A DNA stretch of 6,237 nucleotides from Bacteroides sp. (GCA_021204375.1 JAJPZL010000180.1:1-6237), one strand, 5' to 3'. Positions 1-6,180 are shown, numbered from the stretch's first letter. Numbers and translations are program-made. Notes: generated by a model not told the origin, from the sequence alone.

Positions 1-500
1 GGCTTATAGAAGGAGAAAAAGTCGATCAGATTAGCATTGAGCACCAGTTGAACCGGTTTTTCCAGCCGTTTTAACAGATAACTGACCCCGCTCTGGAAGA
101 TATACTGCTCCGTATAGAGGGTCTCTATCTTACCTTGTGGAAAAAGAAGCACCAGGTTGTTCCGGTTTCGTAGCAGTCCCAGCGTGTAGTACAAGCTCTC
201 CAAACTCTCCCGGGAGTTTTTCCGTACAGAGAAAGCTCCTCCCTTTTGCAGGATAGGATGTTTCCGTAGTTGCTCTTCCAGCATCATTACATGGAACTTC
301 CGTCGGTAGAGTAGCCGGTTGAGCCGGTACTGGATAAAGCCGTCCCATTTTGAGAAGTGGTTGGCAAGTAGTAAAACCGGTAACCGGAGATCTGCCTGGT
401 CTCCCCGGATCTCAATGGTCCGGAAAGCCTGCTTCAGTTTGTATCCGGCATAAAAGCTGCATACCTGTTTACCTAGGAAAGTATGATGGGCTCTGATCAT
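1..500 (-). CDS. PlsC/glycerol-acyltransferase-like protein of the carotenoid operon (partial, 3' end outside window)
   Basis: This reading frame starts at ATG 498-500 and stays open to the window edge, giving 166 residues without a stop; the C-terminus is missing. It belongs to the PlsC-like 1-acyl-glycerol-phosphate acyltransferase superfamily: the catalytic HX4D motif is NHFSKWDG (His48, Asp53), and a second block, LLFPQGK (residues 119-124), corresponds to the FPEGxR acceptor-binding motif with Q in place of E. A basic segment, FSVRKNSRES (90-99), lies between them, as is usual in the family. Such enzymes transfer acyl groups from acyl-CoA or acyl-ACP at the inner membrane. Its position 28 nt after the cruF-like gene, at the distal end of a carotenoid operon, suggests it acylates a carotenoid or its sugar; that role is inference, and a phospholipid role is possible. 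The frame is open upstream of the ATG but has no other clear start. Of 14 arginines, 11 use CGG. Confidence 0.85.
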   Translation of the reverse strand, partial: MIRAHHTFLGKQVCSFYAGYKLKQAFRTIEIRGDQADLRLPVLLLANHFSKWDGFIQYRLNRLLYRRKFHVMMLEEQLRKHPILQKGGAFSVRKNSRESLESLYYTLGLLRNRNNLVLLFPQGKIETLYTEQYIFQSGVSYLLKRLEKPVQLVLNANLIDFFSFYK

Positions 501-528
501 AGGGGTAAGAGTGCGTGAAACAACAGGA

Positions 529-1119
529 TCAGTATAAAAAAAGGAGTTGTATATAAAAGAGCATCCGGGCCGGATAGTTACCGGTAGGAATGTGCCCTAC
601 ATAAAATCCTTTATGGAATACAAGTGCCAGTAGAAACCATACTATATAATTGGCTAAAGGAGGCTGTATGGAGGCAAAAGACCACATTTGCATCAGCGGT
701 GCTACCTGTTCCAGCACTATATCATATATCACCATAAGCCCTGCGCCTGCTGCAATAACTGTTACCGGATGGCGGAAAATACGGGAGGCTATATCATGGG
801 TGGAGTAAGTGAGATAGAGCCAGTTGAGCCCGATGATCAGCGGGGTTCCGTATAATTTAGGTCCTAATCCCTCTCCGTACCGGTAGTTGCCGAATATAAT
901 GCCGGTATTGACTCCTGCCATCTCTATCAGGAAGGAGGAGAGTATAATAAAGGAGAACCATCCCAGGGTAGGGTAGTTCCAGCTTCAGTGATAAAAGAGT
1001 ATGACCCCGATAACCAATAGGAGGGACAGCAGTGTAAGCCAGACAAACAATCCCCGGGTAGCGGAAATGAAAAAGAGTACCAATCCTACCAGGTAAAACC
1101 GGATAAAGTTAAGCGGCAT
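529..1119 (-). pseudogene. cruF: CruF-like carotenoid 1,2-hydratase (DUF422 family), interrupted by in-frame TGA
   Basis: This is a polytopic membrane protein of the CruF/carotenoid biosynthesis (DUF422) family, whose characterised members hydrate a psi end group (C-1',2') of acyclic or monocyclic carotenoids. From ATG 1117-1119 the frame runs 44 codons (two hydrophobic segments), hits TGA at 985-987 (codon 45), then continues in the same frame to a TGA at 529-531, about 196 residues in total. Family-like blocks sit after the stop: IEMAGVNTGIIFGNYRYG (about 65-82), PLIIGLNWLYLTY (93-105) and a segment with Asp133 and Glu137. The stretch either side of the stop (FYH, then SWNYPTLGW) aligns with the usual loop between helices, so one substitution (CGA or TGG to TGA) explains it. 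It lies 33 nt after the crtD-like gene. A better-coupled start may exist at 1156, out of frame (see that feature). If the TGA is real, function is lost. Confidence 0.8.
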
Positions 1120-1156
1120 CTCTCTCTGCGGTTAGTTTAAGTATCTTTTCGTTCAT
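1109..1156 (-). other. 15-codon reading frame at the crtD/cruF junction, possible original cruF start
   Basis: An ATG at 1154-1156 overlaps the crtD-like stop codon as ATGA, the same arrangement as idi/crtD upstream. It encodes MNEKILKLTAERDAA and then stops at 1109-1111. The cruF frame from 1119 is offset, and it has its own TAA shortly upstream of its ATG. The frames would join if the short GA repeat (GAGAGAG, coding strand about 1120-1126) were two bases longer, giving a CruF with 12-13 more N-terminal residues. Either this is a small coupling peptide, or the true cruF start was displaced by contraction of the GA repeat. That is inference; the overlap itself is seen directly. Confidence 0.35.
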
Positions 1157-2618
1157 AGGCATTTCGCGATCTCCTCGTCTACAATCTTTGCACTGGCTAA
1201 GCAAAGCGGGATGCCGCCACCGGGATGTACCGTCCCTCCTACAAAAAAGAGGTTGGGAATTCCGAATGCCTGATTGGGATGGCGTAGAAAAGTAGAGAAC
1301 ATGGAGTTGGATGAACTGCCATACAGGGCTCCCTGCATACTCAGGGTATTTCTTTTAATATCTACAGGGGTAGCTATTCTCTCCGTAACAATATGGGTCG
1401 CTATATCGGTACTGAGCCGTTCGTTGATGATAGCAACGATCTGGCTGCTGGCCCGTGCTACCATCTCTTCCCACTGCTGTCCGTAATCAGCCGGTGCATT
1501 AACCATTACAAACCAGTTCTCACATCCCTTCGGAGCATCTGTTTTGACTATTTTGGAACTGATAAAGATGTAGACTGTGAGATCATCTGCCAGTATTTTT
1601 TCCGGAACAGGTGTCTGAATTCGCTTTTGTAATCTGCTGAAAAAGAGAATGTTATGTAATTCCAGTTCGGGAAAGGTACGGTTGATGCCCCAATAGAAGA
1701 TGAGGGCGGAAGAGGAGGGTTCCATCCGGTTAACAATCTGCTTGTAGGGGTAATTGTCCAACAAGTGGTTAATGGTGTAACGTACATCTCCTGCTGATAC
1801 CAGGCAGTCTAATGGTTCCGCCCGCTGGTTGGTTACGACTCCTGTTACTCTTTTCTCTTCTACTTTGATCTTTTTAACGGGTGTATCTAACCGGAATTCT
1901 ACTTTTAGCTTAAGTGCCAGTCTGTAGAGTGCATCTACAATACTATACATGCCCTGCTCCGGAAAGCAGGCTCCTATATTGTTTTCTAGATGGGCGATCA
2001 TATTGAGGGTTGCGGGACAGCGGTAGGGGCTTGAACCGTTGTAGGTGGCGTAGTGGTCGAATAGCTGAACCAGCCGGGCATCCCGGAAAGCGCTCCGGTT
2101 GGCCTGGTGCATGGTTCGCAGAAAATCTAATTTATAGAGTTTAAGGGCCACCTTTTTGAAAGGCGGTGCGTTAAAGTTAGAAAGCTTATGGAAATTGCTG
2201 AAAAGAAATACCGGAGCTCCTAGCTGGTACATTTCCCGGGACTCTTCGAGTCTTTTAAATACTGAGGAGGGTGCTTCGAAACCACCCTCCTGTAAGTCTT
2301 TCAGGAGTTCTTCTTTATCCTGGTAAAAGTTGAGCCGGCTGCCATCGGGGAAAAATAGAGGCAGTTGGAGGTAAGGCTCCTGTAGGGAATCCAATCCTGC
2401 ATCCGCTCTCCGGCGAGGGTAAAGAGCTCCTGGGCTAACTGAGGAAGGGTAAAGAGGGAGGGACCTGTATCAAAACGAAAACCTTCGTTTCTTATTTCAG
2501 CTATTTTTCCTCCGGGTACTTTGTTCTTCTCAAATACAGTGACGCTGGCACCCCGGGCAGCCAGCCGTATACTGACGACCAGTCCGCTGATGCCCGAACC
2601 GATTACTCCGATCTTCAT
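1153..2618 (-). pseudogene. crtD: CrtD-like carotenoid desaturase (CrtI family), -1 frameshift near codon 89
   Basis: This is an FAD-dependent desaturase of the CrtI/CrtD family, probably a 1-hydroxycarotenoid 3,4-desaturase acting on the CruF product. ATG 2616-2618 overlaps the idi stop (ATGA). The N-terminus has the Rossmann GSGISG (residues 7-12), VFEKNKVPGGK and FDTGPSLF. At about codon 89 the coding strand reads TAT TTT TCC CCG; homology requires YFFPDG, so one T is missing from a T5 run (A5 on the plus strand, 2351-2355). The remaining 399 residues are in the new frame and contain SSSALIFYWGI, typical of CrtD rather than phytoene desaturase, and the C-terminal block FVGGTVHPGGGIPLCL (about 459-474). 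With one base restored the product is 488 residues, a normal family length. As written, translation stops after about 105 residues. The identity as a CrtI-family second desaturase is firm; its exact substrate is inferred from family and neighbours. Confidence 0.85.
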
Positions 2619-3160
2619 CTTTTATTCTCTTTATAGTTTTTTTCTATAGAGGCTACTACTTTCTCAAACACAATACGGAGCCAGGCTGTATATTTTTCGG
2701 GATGTTGCCGGAGCTCCTGCCGTATCTCTTCGGGATATTTGTAACAGTAATCCGCCACCTCTTCGGGATGAATACAGGGAGGTGTGTCACACCATCCTAC
2801 CCATACATGGTCAATTTCGTGCTCACACAGCCCACTTGCAAAAGGAACTTTGTATTGGAATGTGAAGAGATGCTTTAATGGAGTTTCCAGTCCCATCTCG
2901 AACAGGAGCCTTCTTTGGGCTGCCCCGGCTGTTGTTTCTCCGGGGGAAGGATGGCTGCAACAACTGTTTGTCCAGAGCCCGGCTGAGTGATACTTGCCCC
3001 AGGCGCGTTGTTGCAGCAGGAGCCGTCCTACGGAATCGAACAAAAAGATTGAAAAAGCCCGGTGCAGTTCTCCCTTTTCGTGGGCTTCCTGTTTCTCTAT
3101 TGTTCCCAATGGCGTATCCTGCTCATCGACCAGGATCACTTCTTCAATATATTTTTGCAT
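2615..3160 (-). CDS. idi: Isopentenyl-diphosphate delta-isomerase, type I (Nudix)
   Basis: This enzyme interconverts IPP and DMAPP in the cytoplasm, supplying DMAPP for prenyl chain synthesis. The 181-residue frame is intact and of family-typical length. Expected residues are visible by comparison with E. coli IDI: metal ligands His27, His33 and His70, catalytic Cys68 in TNSCCSHP, and Glu113/Glu115 in CEHEIDHVW. A Nudix-like helix (GETTAGAAQRRLLFEMG) follows. ATG 3158-3160 lies inside the 3' end of crtB (17-bp overlap), and the stop at 2615-2617 forms ATGA with the next start, so translation is probably coupled on both sides. Having idi inside the operon points to boosting precursor balance when pigment is made. 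No lesions are seen. Confidence 0.95.
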   Translation of the reverse strand: MQKYIEEVILVDEQDTPLGTIEKQEAHEKGELHRAFSIFLFDSVGRLLLQQRAWGKYHSAGLWTNSCCSHPSPGETTAGAAQRRLLFEMGLETPLKHLFTFQYKVPFASGLCEHEIDHVWVGWCDTPPCIHPEEVADYCYKYPEEIRQELRQHPEKYTAWLRIVFEKVVASIEKNYKENKR

Positions 3161-3974
3161 TTAAGTAGGTTTGTCCGAAAAGCCATAGCTTTTCTCTGTT
3201 AGATACCCGTATTCTTTTTTGCATCAGTACCTCGGCTGGTGTGCGTTCAATAAGCAGGGTCAGTCGTCGGTAATAGAGATAGGCTGTATAGACTCCCCAG
3301 CGGGAGAAGGGAGGAAGTTGCCGGATCCATTTTTCGGCCTCCTGGTAATCCTCAAAAATATCATCTAATATTTGTTGTTTCGTATTATCATTAAAACTTT
3401 TTACCTCCAGCAAAGGAAAGTAGACCCGGTTCAGCTTTTGCACATCGTGCCGTATATCCCGCAGAAAGTTGATTTTCTGGAAAGCTGCTCCCAGCCGCAT
3501 GGCATACGGTTTTAGTTCTGTATAACGTTTCTGGTCTCCTTCCACAAAGACTTTCAGGCACATCAGCCCTACTACCTCGGTAGAACCGTAAATGTACTCT
3601 TTAAAGTCTACTTCATTGTATGTGCTCCGGTAAAGATCACTCCGCATACTCCTGAGGAAGGCCTGTACCAGCTCATCGTCAATATGGTACTTGCGCACTG
3701 TGTGTTGAAAAGCGTGTACGATCGGATTCAGACTGATTCCTGCACGCAGGGCCCGGTAGTACTCTTCTTCCAATTCATCCAGCAATTTAGCTTTGTTGCA
3801 GTGGTGAAAGGTATCTACCACCTTATCTACCAGCCTTACAAAACCGCAGATGCTGTAAATTCCTTCCCGTATATTCTCTCCCAGGCAACGTACCCCGATG
3901 GAGAAGGAGGTGCTGTACATATCTGTCACCACCCGGCTTGTTCTAAAGCATACATCCCGAAACAGCTCATCCAT
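3144..3974 (-). CDS. crtB: Phytoene synthase (squalene/phytoene synthase family)
   Basis: CrtB condenses two geranylgeranyl diphosphates to phytoene, the first committed carotenoid step, at the membrane surface. The 276-residue frame is complete and a normal length for Bacteroidota CrtB. It shows YSTSFS (20-25), the first Asp-rich motif as VDKVVD (Asp50, Asp54; Lys51 replaces the usual Glu, but both metal-binding Asp are kept), YIYGSTEVVGLMCL (127-140) and the second motif NFLRDIRHD (Asp173, Asp177). SLNPI and PYAMRLGAAFQKINFLRD are also family-typical. ATG 3972-3974 begins 12 nt after the crtI stop; the 3' end overlaps idi. No frameshift or stop is present, unlike its upstream neighbour. A squalene synthase function is unlikely given the crtI/crtD neighbours. 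Confidence 0.95.
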   Translation of the reverse strand: MDELFRDVCFRTSRVVTDMYSTSFSIGVRCLGENIREGIYSICGFVRLVDKVVDTFHHCNKAKLLDELEEEYYRALRAGISLNPIVHAFQHTVRKYHIDDELVQAFLRSMRSDLYRSTYNEVDFKEYIYGSTEVVGLMCLKVFVEGDQKRYTELKPYAMRLGAAFQKINFLRDIRHDVQKLNRVYFPLLEVKSFNDNTKQQILDDIFEDYQEAEKWIRQLPPFSRWGVYTAYLYYRRLTLLIERTPAEVLMQKRIRVSNREKLWLFGQTYLNAKIY

Positions 3975-4052
3975 ATCTATATCTTTCTATCGTTTTTTAT
4001 TTCTTAAAGAGGAGGTTGCCAGCCCCGCTGCGATCTTTCCCGAGATGATCGC

Positions 4053-4061
4053 GGGGGGGGG
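4053..4061. repeat. Nine-G mononucleotide tract in the 3' part of crtI
   Basis: Nine consecutive G on the plus strand (C9 in the coding sense) encode three prolines in GIPPPAIISG. The family usually has V/I-PP-x-x-ISG, so the tract appears expanded by one full codon. It lies beside a GC-rich inverted repeat (4064-4078). Such tracts are prone to replication slippage and to sequencing error. Confidence 0.8.
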
Positions 4062-5348
4062 TATACCCGGCCCGGGTACCGTAAGCTGACCTGTATAGAA
4101 CAGGTTCTGTACCCTCCGATTCTCTATCTTGGGTTTTAAAAAAGCAGTCTGCATCAATATATTGGACAGCCCGTAGGCATTGCCTTTGTAGGCATGGTAG
4201 TCCCGTATAAAGTCTGGTGGGCCGTAGCTCTCCCAAAAGAGTACTGAATTGTGCAACTCTTATCCCGTGAGCAGTTCCATCCGGGTAAGGATCTGCCGGA
4301 AGTAGAACTCTTTGAGCTGTGCATTATCGCGTAATCCTGAAGCTACCGGTATCAGGATAATGGCTACCTCTTTCCCCTCGGGTGCGAGCTCCGGATCGGT
4401 GATAGAGGGAAAACTTGCATAAAAGAGGGGGCGTGAGGGCCATCCCGGATCGTTGTATATTTTCCAGGCATGCTGCTCAAAGTTGGTGTCGAAAAAGAGT
4501 GTATGGTGAGAAACATTTTTCAGTTTCTTGTTAAATCCTATATAGAAAAGCATGGCTGAAGGTGCCATTACCCGCTTTTCCCAGTAACTTTCCGGATAGT
4601 TACGGTATTCTTCTTTTAAAAGTAATTCTGTATGGTGATAATCTGCGCCGGATATAACCAACCGTGCCGGGTAACTCTGTCCGTTGATCCGGATACCGCT
4701 TACTTTCCGGTTGTGTACCAGGATCTTCTCTACGGTGGCGGAGGTTAGGAATCTTACTCCTAACTCTTCTGCCAGCTTTTTTATTCCCCCGACCATCCGG
4801 TACATTCCTCCCTGCACATGCCAGGTACCCAGCTTCATATCCGCATAGTTCATAAAGCGGTAGAAGGAGGGGATATCCGAAGGTTTTGCTCCCAGAAAGA
4901 GCACCGGGAACTCCAGTATCTGCCTCAGCCGCTCTGTTTTCAGGTTCCGGTGTACTGTATAACTCAGGCTTGTTACAAACTGTAATACTCTTCCTAAAGT
5001 TTCGGGCATGATCAGCTCCAGCGGTGATTTGCCGGGTCGGTGTACAACTTTATCCATGACTATATGGTAATTGTATTCTGCCTCTTTCAGAAAACGGTTC
5101 AGGAACCGGCTGCTTCCTGGTTCATACCGTTCAAAAGTATTTTCTATCTCCTTAAAATCTGCCGGAAGCTTTACAGAATCTTTCCGGTCAAAATAGATCT
5201 CATAACCCGGATCAAGCCGTATGAGCTGGTAAAAATCGGAACTCTTTTTACAAAAATCCCCGAAGAAATTTTCCATAACATCGGGCATCCAGTAAAAGGT
5301 TGGTCCCATATCAAATAAAAAACCGTGGTGAGAGAACTGGCGTGCCCG

Positions 5349-5355
5349 CCCCCCC
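5349..5355. repeat. Seven-C mononucleotide tract at the crtI frameshift
   Basis: Seven consecutive C on the plus strand (G7 in the coding sense) lie within the conserved IGGRAR motif of CrtI. Six bases restore the full frame, seven break it. This is a candidate slippage switch or a homopolymer artefact. Confidence 0.8.
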
Positions 5356-5491
5356 TATTGTGTTGTTTTTCTCCACAACAGTTACGTCGAACCCCTCTTT
5401 TGCCATATAACAGGCAGCCGAAAGACCCGAAAAGCCGGAGCCGATAATAAATACATTTTCCAAAAGGTGTGTTTTTATTCCGTTAATATTC

Positions 5492-5503
5492 TTACTTAAG
5501 TAA
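5492..5503. promoter_or_regulatory. 12-bp perfect palindrome upstream of crtI, candidate operator
   Basis: TTACTTAAGTAA is a perfect palindrome ending 28 bp before the proposed crtI TTG start. Its position at the head of the operon suits a binding site for a dimeric regulator, but no regulator gene is in the window and no Bacteroidota -7 box (TAnnTTTG) was found between ykgJ and crtI. A chance palindrome in AT-rich DNA is possible. Confidence 0.3.
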
Positions 5504-5529
5504 CCGGAAAATAGTACTCTTTGTTTACG

Positions 5530-5562
5530 GAAAGGAGGTTTTTTGTCTCCTTGAAAGGAGGT
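5530..5562 (-). repeat. Duplicated anti-Shine-Dalgarno-like element with alternative hairpins in the ykgJ-crtI leader
   Basis: In the transcript sense the 10-mer ACCTCCTTTC occurs twice (complement of 5553-5562 and 5530-5539), with AAGGAG between them (complement of 5547-5552). The central AAGGAG can pair with CTCCTT of either copy: with the first as a tight hairpin (5 bp, 4-nt loop) and with the second across a 9-nt loop. The two are mutually exclusive. ACCTCCTTTC matches the 3' end of Bacteroidota 16S rRNA. On the plus strand each copy reads as a strong Shine-Dalgarno sequence, but no substantial gene follows it there. No U-run follows either hairpin, so it is not a standard terminator. The repeat is seen; a function is inference. 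Confidence 0.5.
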
Positions 5563-5601
5563 AAGTGTGAAGAGAGAACAGGTGGATAGGATAGGAAACC
5601 T

Positions 5602-6090
5602 CTAAAATTCTTTTCTCAATCTTTCCAGAATTTCGAGTACGGCGGGACAGGTGGTGCTGTTTTTGATGGAAAGCGAATATAGCTGGTAAAATTTCTTCCG
5701 ATCCGTATGGGGGTACTCCCGGCACGCTTTGGGACGATCTTCGTAGATACAACAATAATTATCTGTTCCCAAAAAGGGGCAGGGCATGGATTTGAAAACA
5801 TAATCGTTGTCCTCGTCGATCCTCAGGTACGTTTCTACCACTTCAGAGGGTTTTTACGTAGGGCCTGGGCCATTCGCTCTATGTCACGGTCGGTAATGAG
5901 CGGGCCTAAGCTACGGCAACAGTTTCCGCATTCCAGGCAGTCTGTTTCGTCGAATACTTCCTGGTGTATCTGATGGATGACATCGTCCAGTTCGCGTTGC
6001 CTGTTTTTTGAGGTTTTTAAAAAACTGTTTGTTCTCTTTGGAGGCTCGCCGGGCTCTCTCCGAAAGGGTCTTTAAATCTATCTTTACCAT
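5602..6090 (-). pseudogene. YkgJ-like Cys-cluster (CxxCxxCC) protein, two compensating frameshifts
   Basis: This is a YkgJ/UPF0153-type protein (putative zinc- or iron-chelating domain, molecular function unknown). ATG 6088-6090 gives MVKIDLKTLSERARRAS. At about codon 30 (near the A6 run of the coding strand, plus 6004-6009) the frame must shift by one base to read QRELDDVIHQIHQEVFDETD followed by CLECGNCC (cysteines about 51, 54, 57, 58). Near 5848-5850 (coding CCC) a missing base must be restored to pass from RKNP to EVVETYLRIDED. The original frame then runs through CPFLGTDNYCCIYEDRPKAC (104-123) and EYPHTDRKKF to the stop at 5602. Corrected length is 162 residues, normal for the family. 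As written, translation ends at a TAG (5911-5913). An extension to an ATG at 6162 is open but not supported by family similarity. It sits head of, and possibly co-transcribed with, the carotenoid genes; no known functional link. Confidence 0.8.
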
Positions 6091-6099
6091 AATTCTGTA

Positions 6100-6107
6100 C
6101 AAAGATA
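6100..6107 (-). promoter_or_regulatory. Bacteroidota-type -7 promoter box before the ykgJ-like gene
   Basis: In the minus-strand sense TATCTTTG exactly matches the Bacteroidota -7 consensus TAnnTTTG. No convincing TTTG -33 box lies at the normal distance; a T-rich stretch is about 17 nt upstream. The box ends only 9 nt before the ATG at 6090, so the mRNA would be leaderless or nearly so. Confidence 0.55.
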
Positions 6108-6145
6108 ACCAATCCGTATGTTGTAAAAAGAGGCGTGACTGAAAA

Positions 6146-6163
6146 TTTGTGATGAAGCACAAA
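6146..6163. promoter_or_regulatory. Dyad TTTGTG-N6-CACAAA between divergent promoters
   Basis: Perfect 6-bp inverted arms are separated by ATGAAG, placed midway between the two divergent -7 boxes. It resembles Crp/Fnr-type half sites (TGTG/CACA), but the spacing is two bases shorter than the classical Crp site. It is a candidate operator only. Confidence 0.3.
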
Positions 6164-6180
6164 AGATATGCCTTTTTTAG

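Larger units (their letters stand above)
3987..5463 (-). pseudogene. crtI: Phytoene desaturase CrtI, with +1 frameshift and in-frame TAA
   Basis: CrtI is a membrane-associated FAD enzyme that introduces double bonds into phytoene, towards lycopene. With two corrections the frame is 491 residues, a normal length. It starts best at TTG (5461-5463), giving ENVFIIGSGFSGLSAA with the FAD motif GSGFSG (8-13); the nearby ATG is in another frame. Codons 37-38 and the next base form a G7 run (plus-strand C7, 5349-5355). Homology to IGGRARQF needs six G, so one extra base shifts the frame. The following 349 codons from MGPTFYWMPD are family-typical (FERYEPGSS, EFPVLFLGA, NYADMKLGTW, VISGADYHH). TAA at 4260-4262 (codon 401, where Gln would be usual) interrupts it after RMELLTG. 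The same frame continues through SYGPPDFIRDY, GNAYGLSN and TGQLTVPGPG (457-466) to TAG at 3987. The C9 run at 4053-4061 gives IPPPAIISG, one Pro more than usual. As written, no functional CrtI is made. Confidence 0.9.
5464..5601 (-). other. Intergenic region between the ykgJ-like gene and crtI
   Basis: These 138 bp hold no gene on either strand beyond a 12-codon plus-strand frame. The region contains the duplicated pyrimidine element (5530-5562) and the palindrome (5492-5503). No good TAnnTTTG box was found, so the crt genes may be read through from ykgJ or use a promoter not recognisable by eye. The crtI frame stays open upstream of the TTG, so a slightly earlier non-ATG start cannot be excluded. 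Confidence 0.5.

Noticed and set aside
985..987. TGA read as a sense codon (alternative genetic code)
   Set aside because: TGA ends crtB, idi, crtD and cruF at the positions expected from homology, TGG is used for Trp, and crtI is interrupted by TAA, not TGA.
1274..1632. Plus-strand frames within the crtD-like gene
   Set aside because: They are antisense shadows of a clearly homologous minus-strand gene, with no domain-like content or start signals.
4064..4078. GC-rich inverted repeat TACCCGG-C-CCGGGTA
   Set aside because: It falls on the codons of the conserved VPGPG motif of CrtI, so protein constraint plus GC-rich codon choice explains it.
5040..5318. Plus-strand 92-codon frame opposite crtI
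   Set aside because: It lies wholly opposite conserved CrtI coding sequence and its translation has no recognisable family features.
5530..5562. Rho-independent terminator between the ykgJ-like gene and crtI
   Set aside because: The hairpins have only 5-6 bp stems and the minus-strand transcript has an A-run, not a U-run, after the stem.
5567..5605. 12-codon plus-strand GTG frame with ideal SD spacing
   Set aside because: It is too short to support as a gene and lacks a promoter box; mentioned only within the repeat finding.
5913..6162. Upstream start at 6162 for the ykgJ-like gene
   Set aside because: The additional 24 residues overlap the promoter box and do not look like the family N-terminus; ATG 6090 does.
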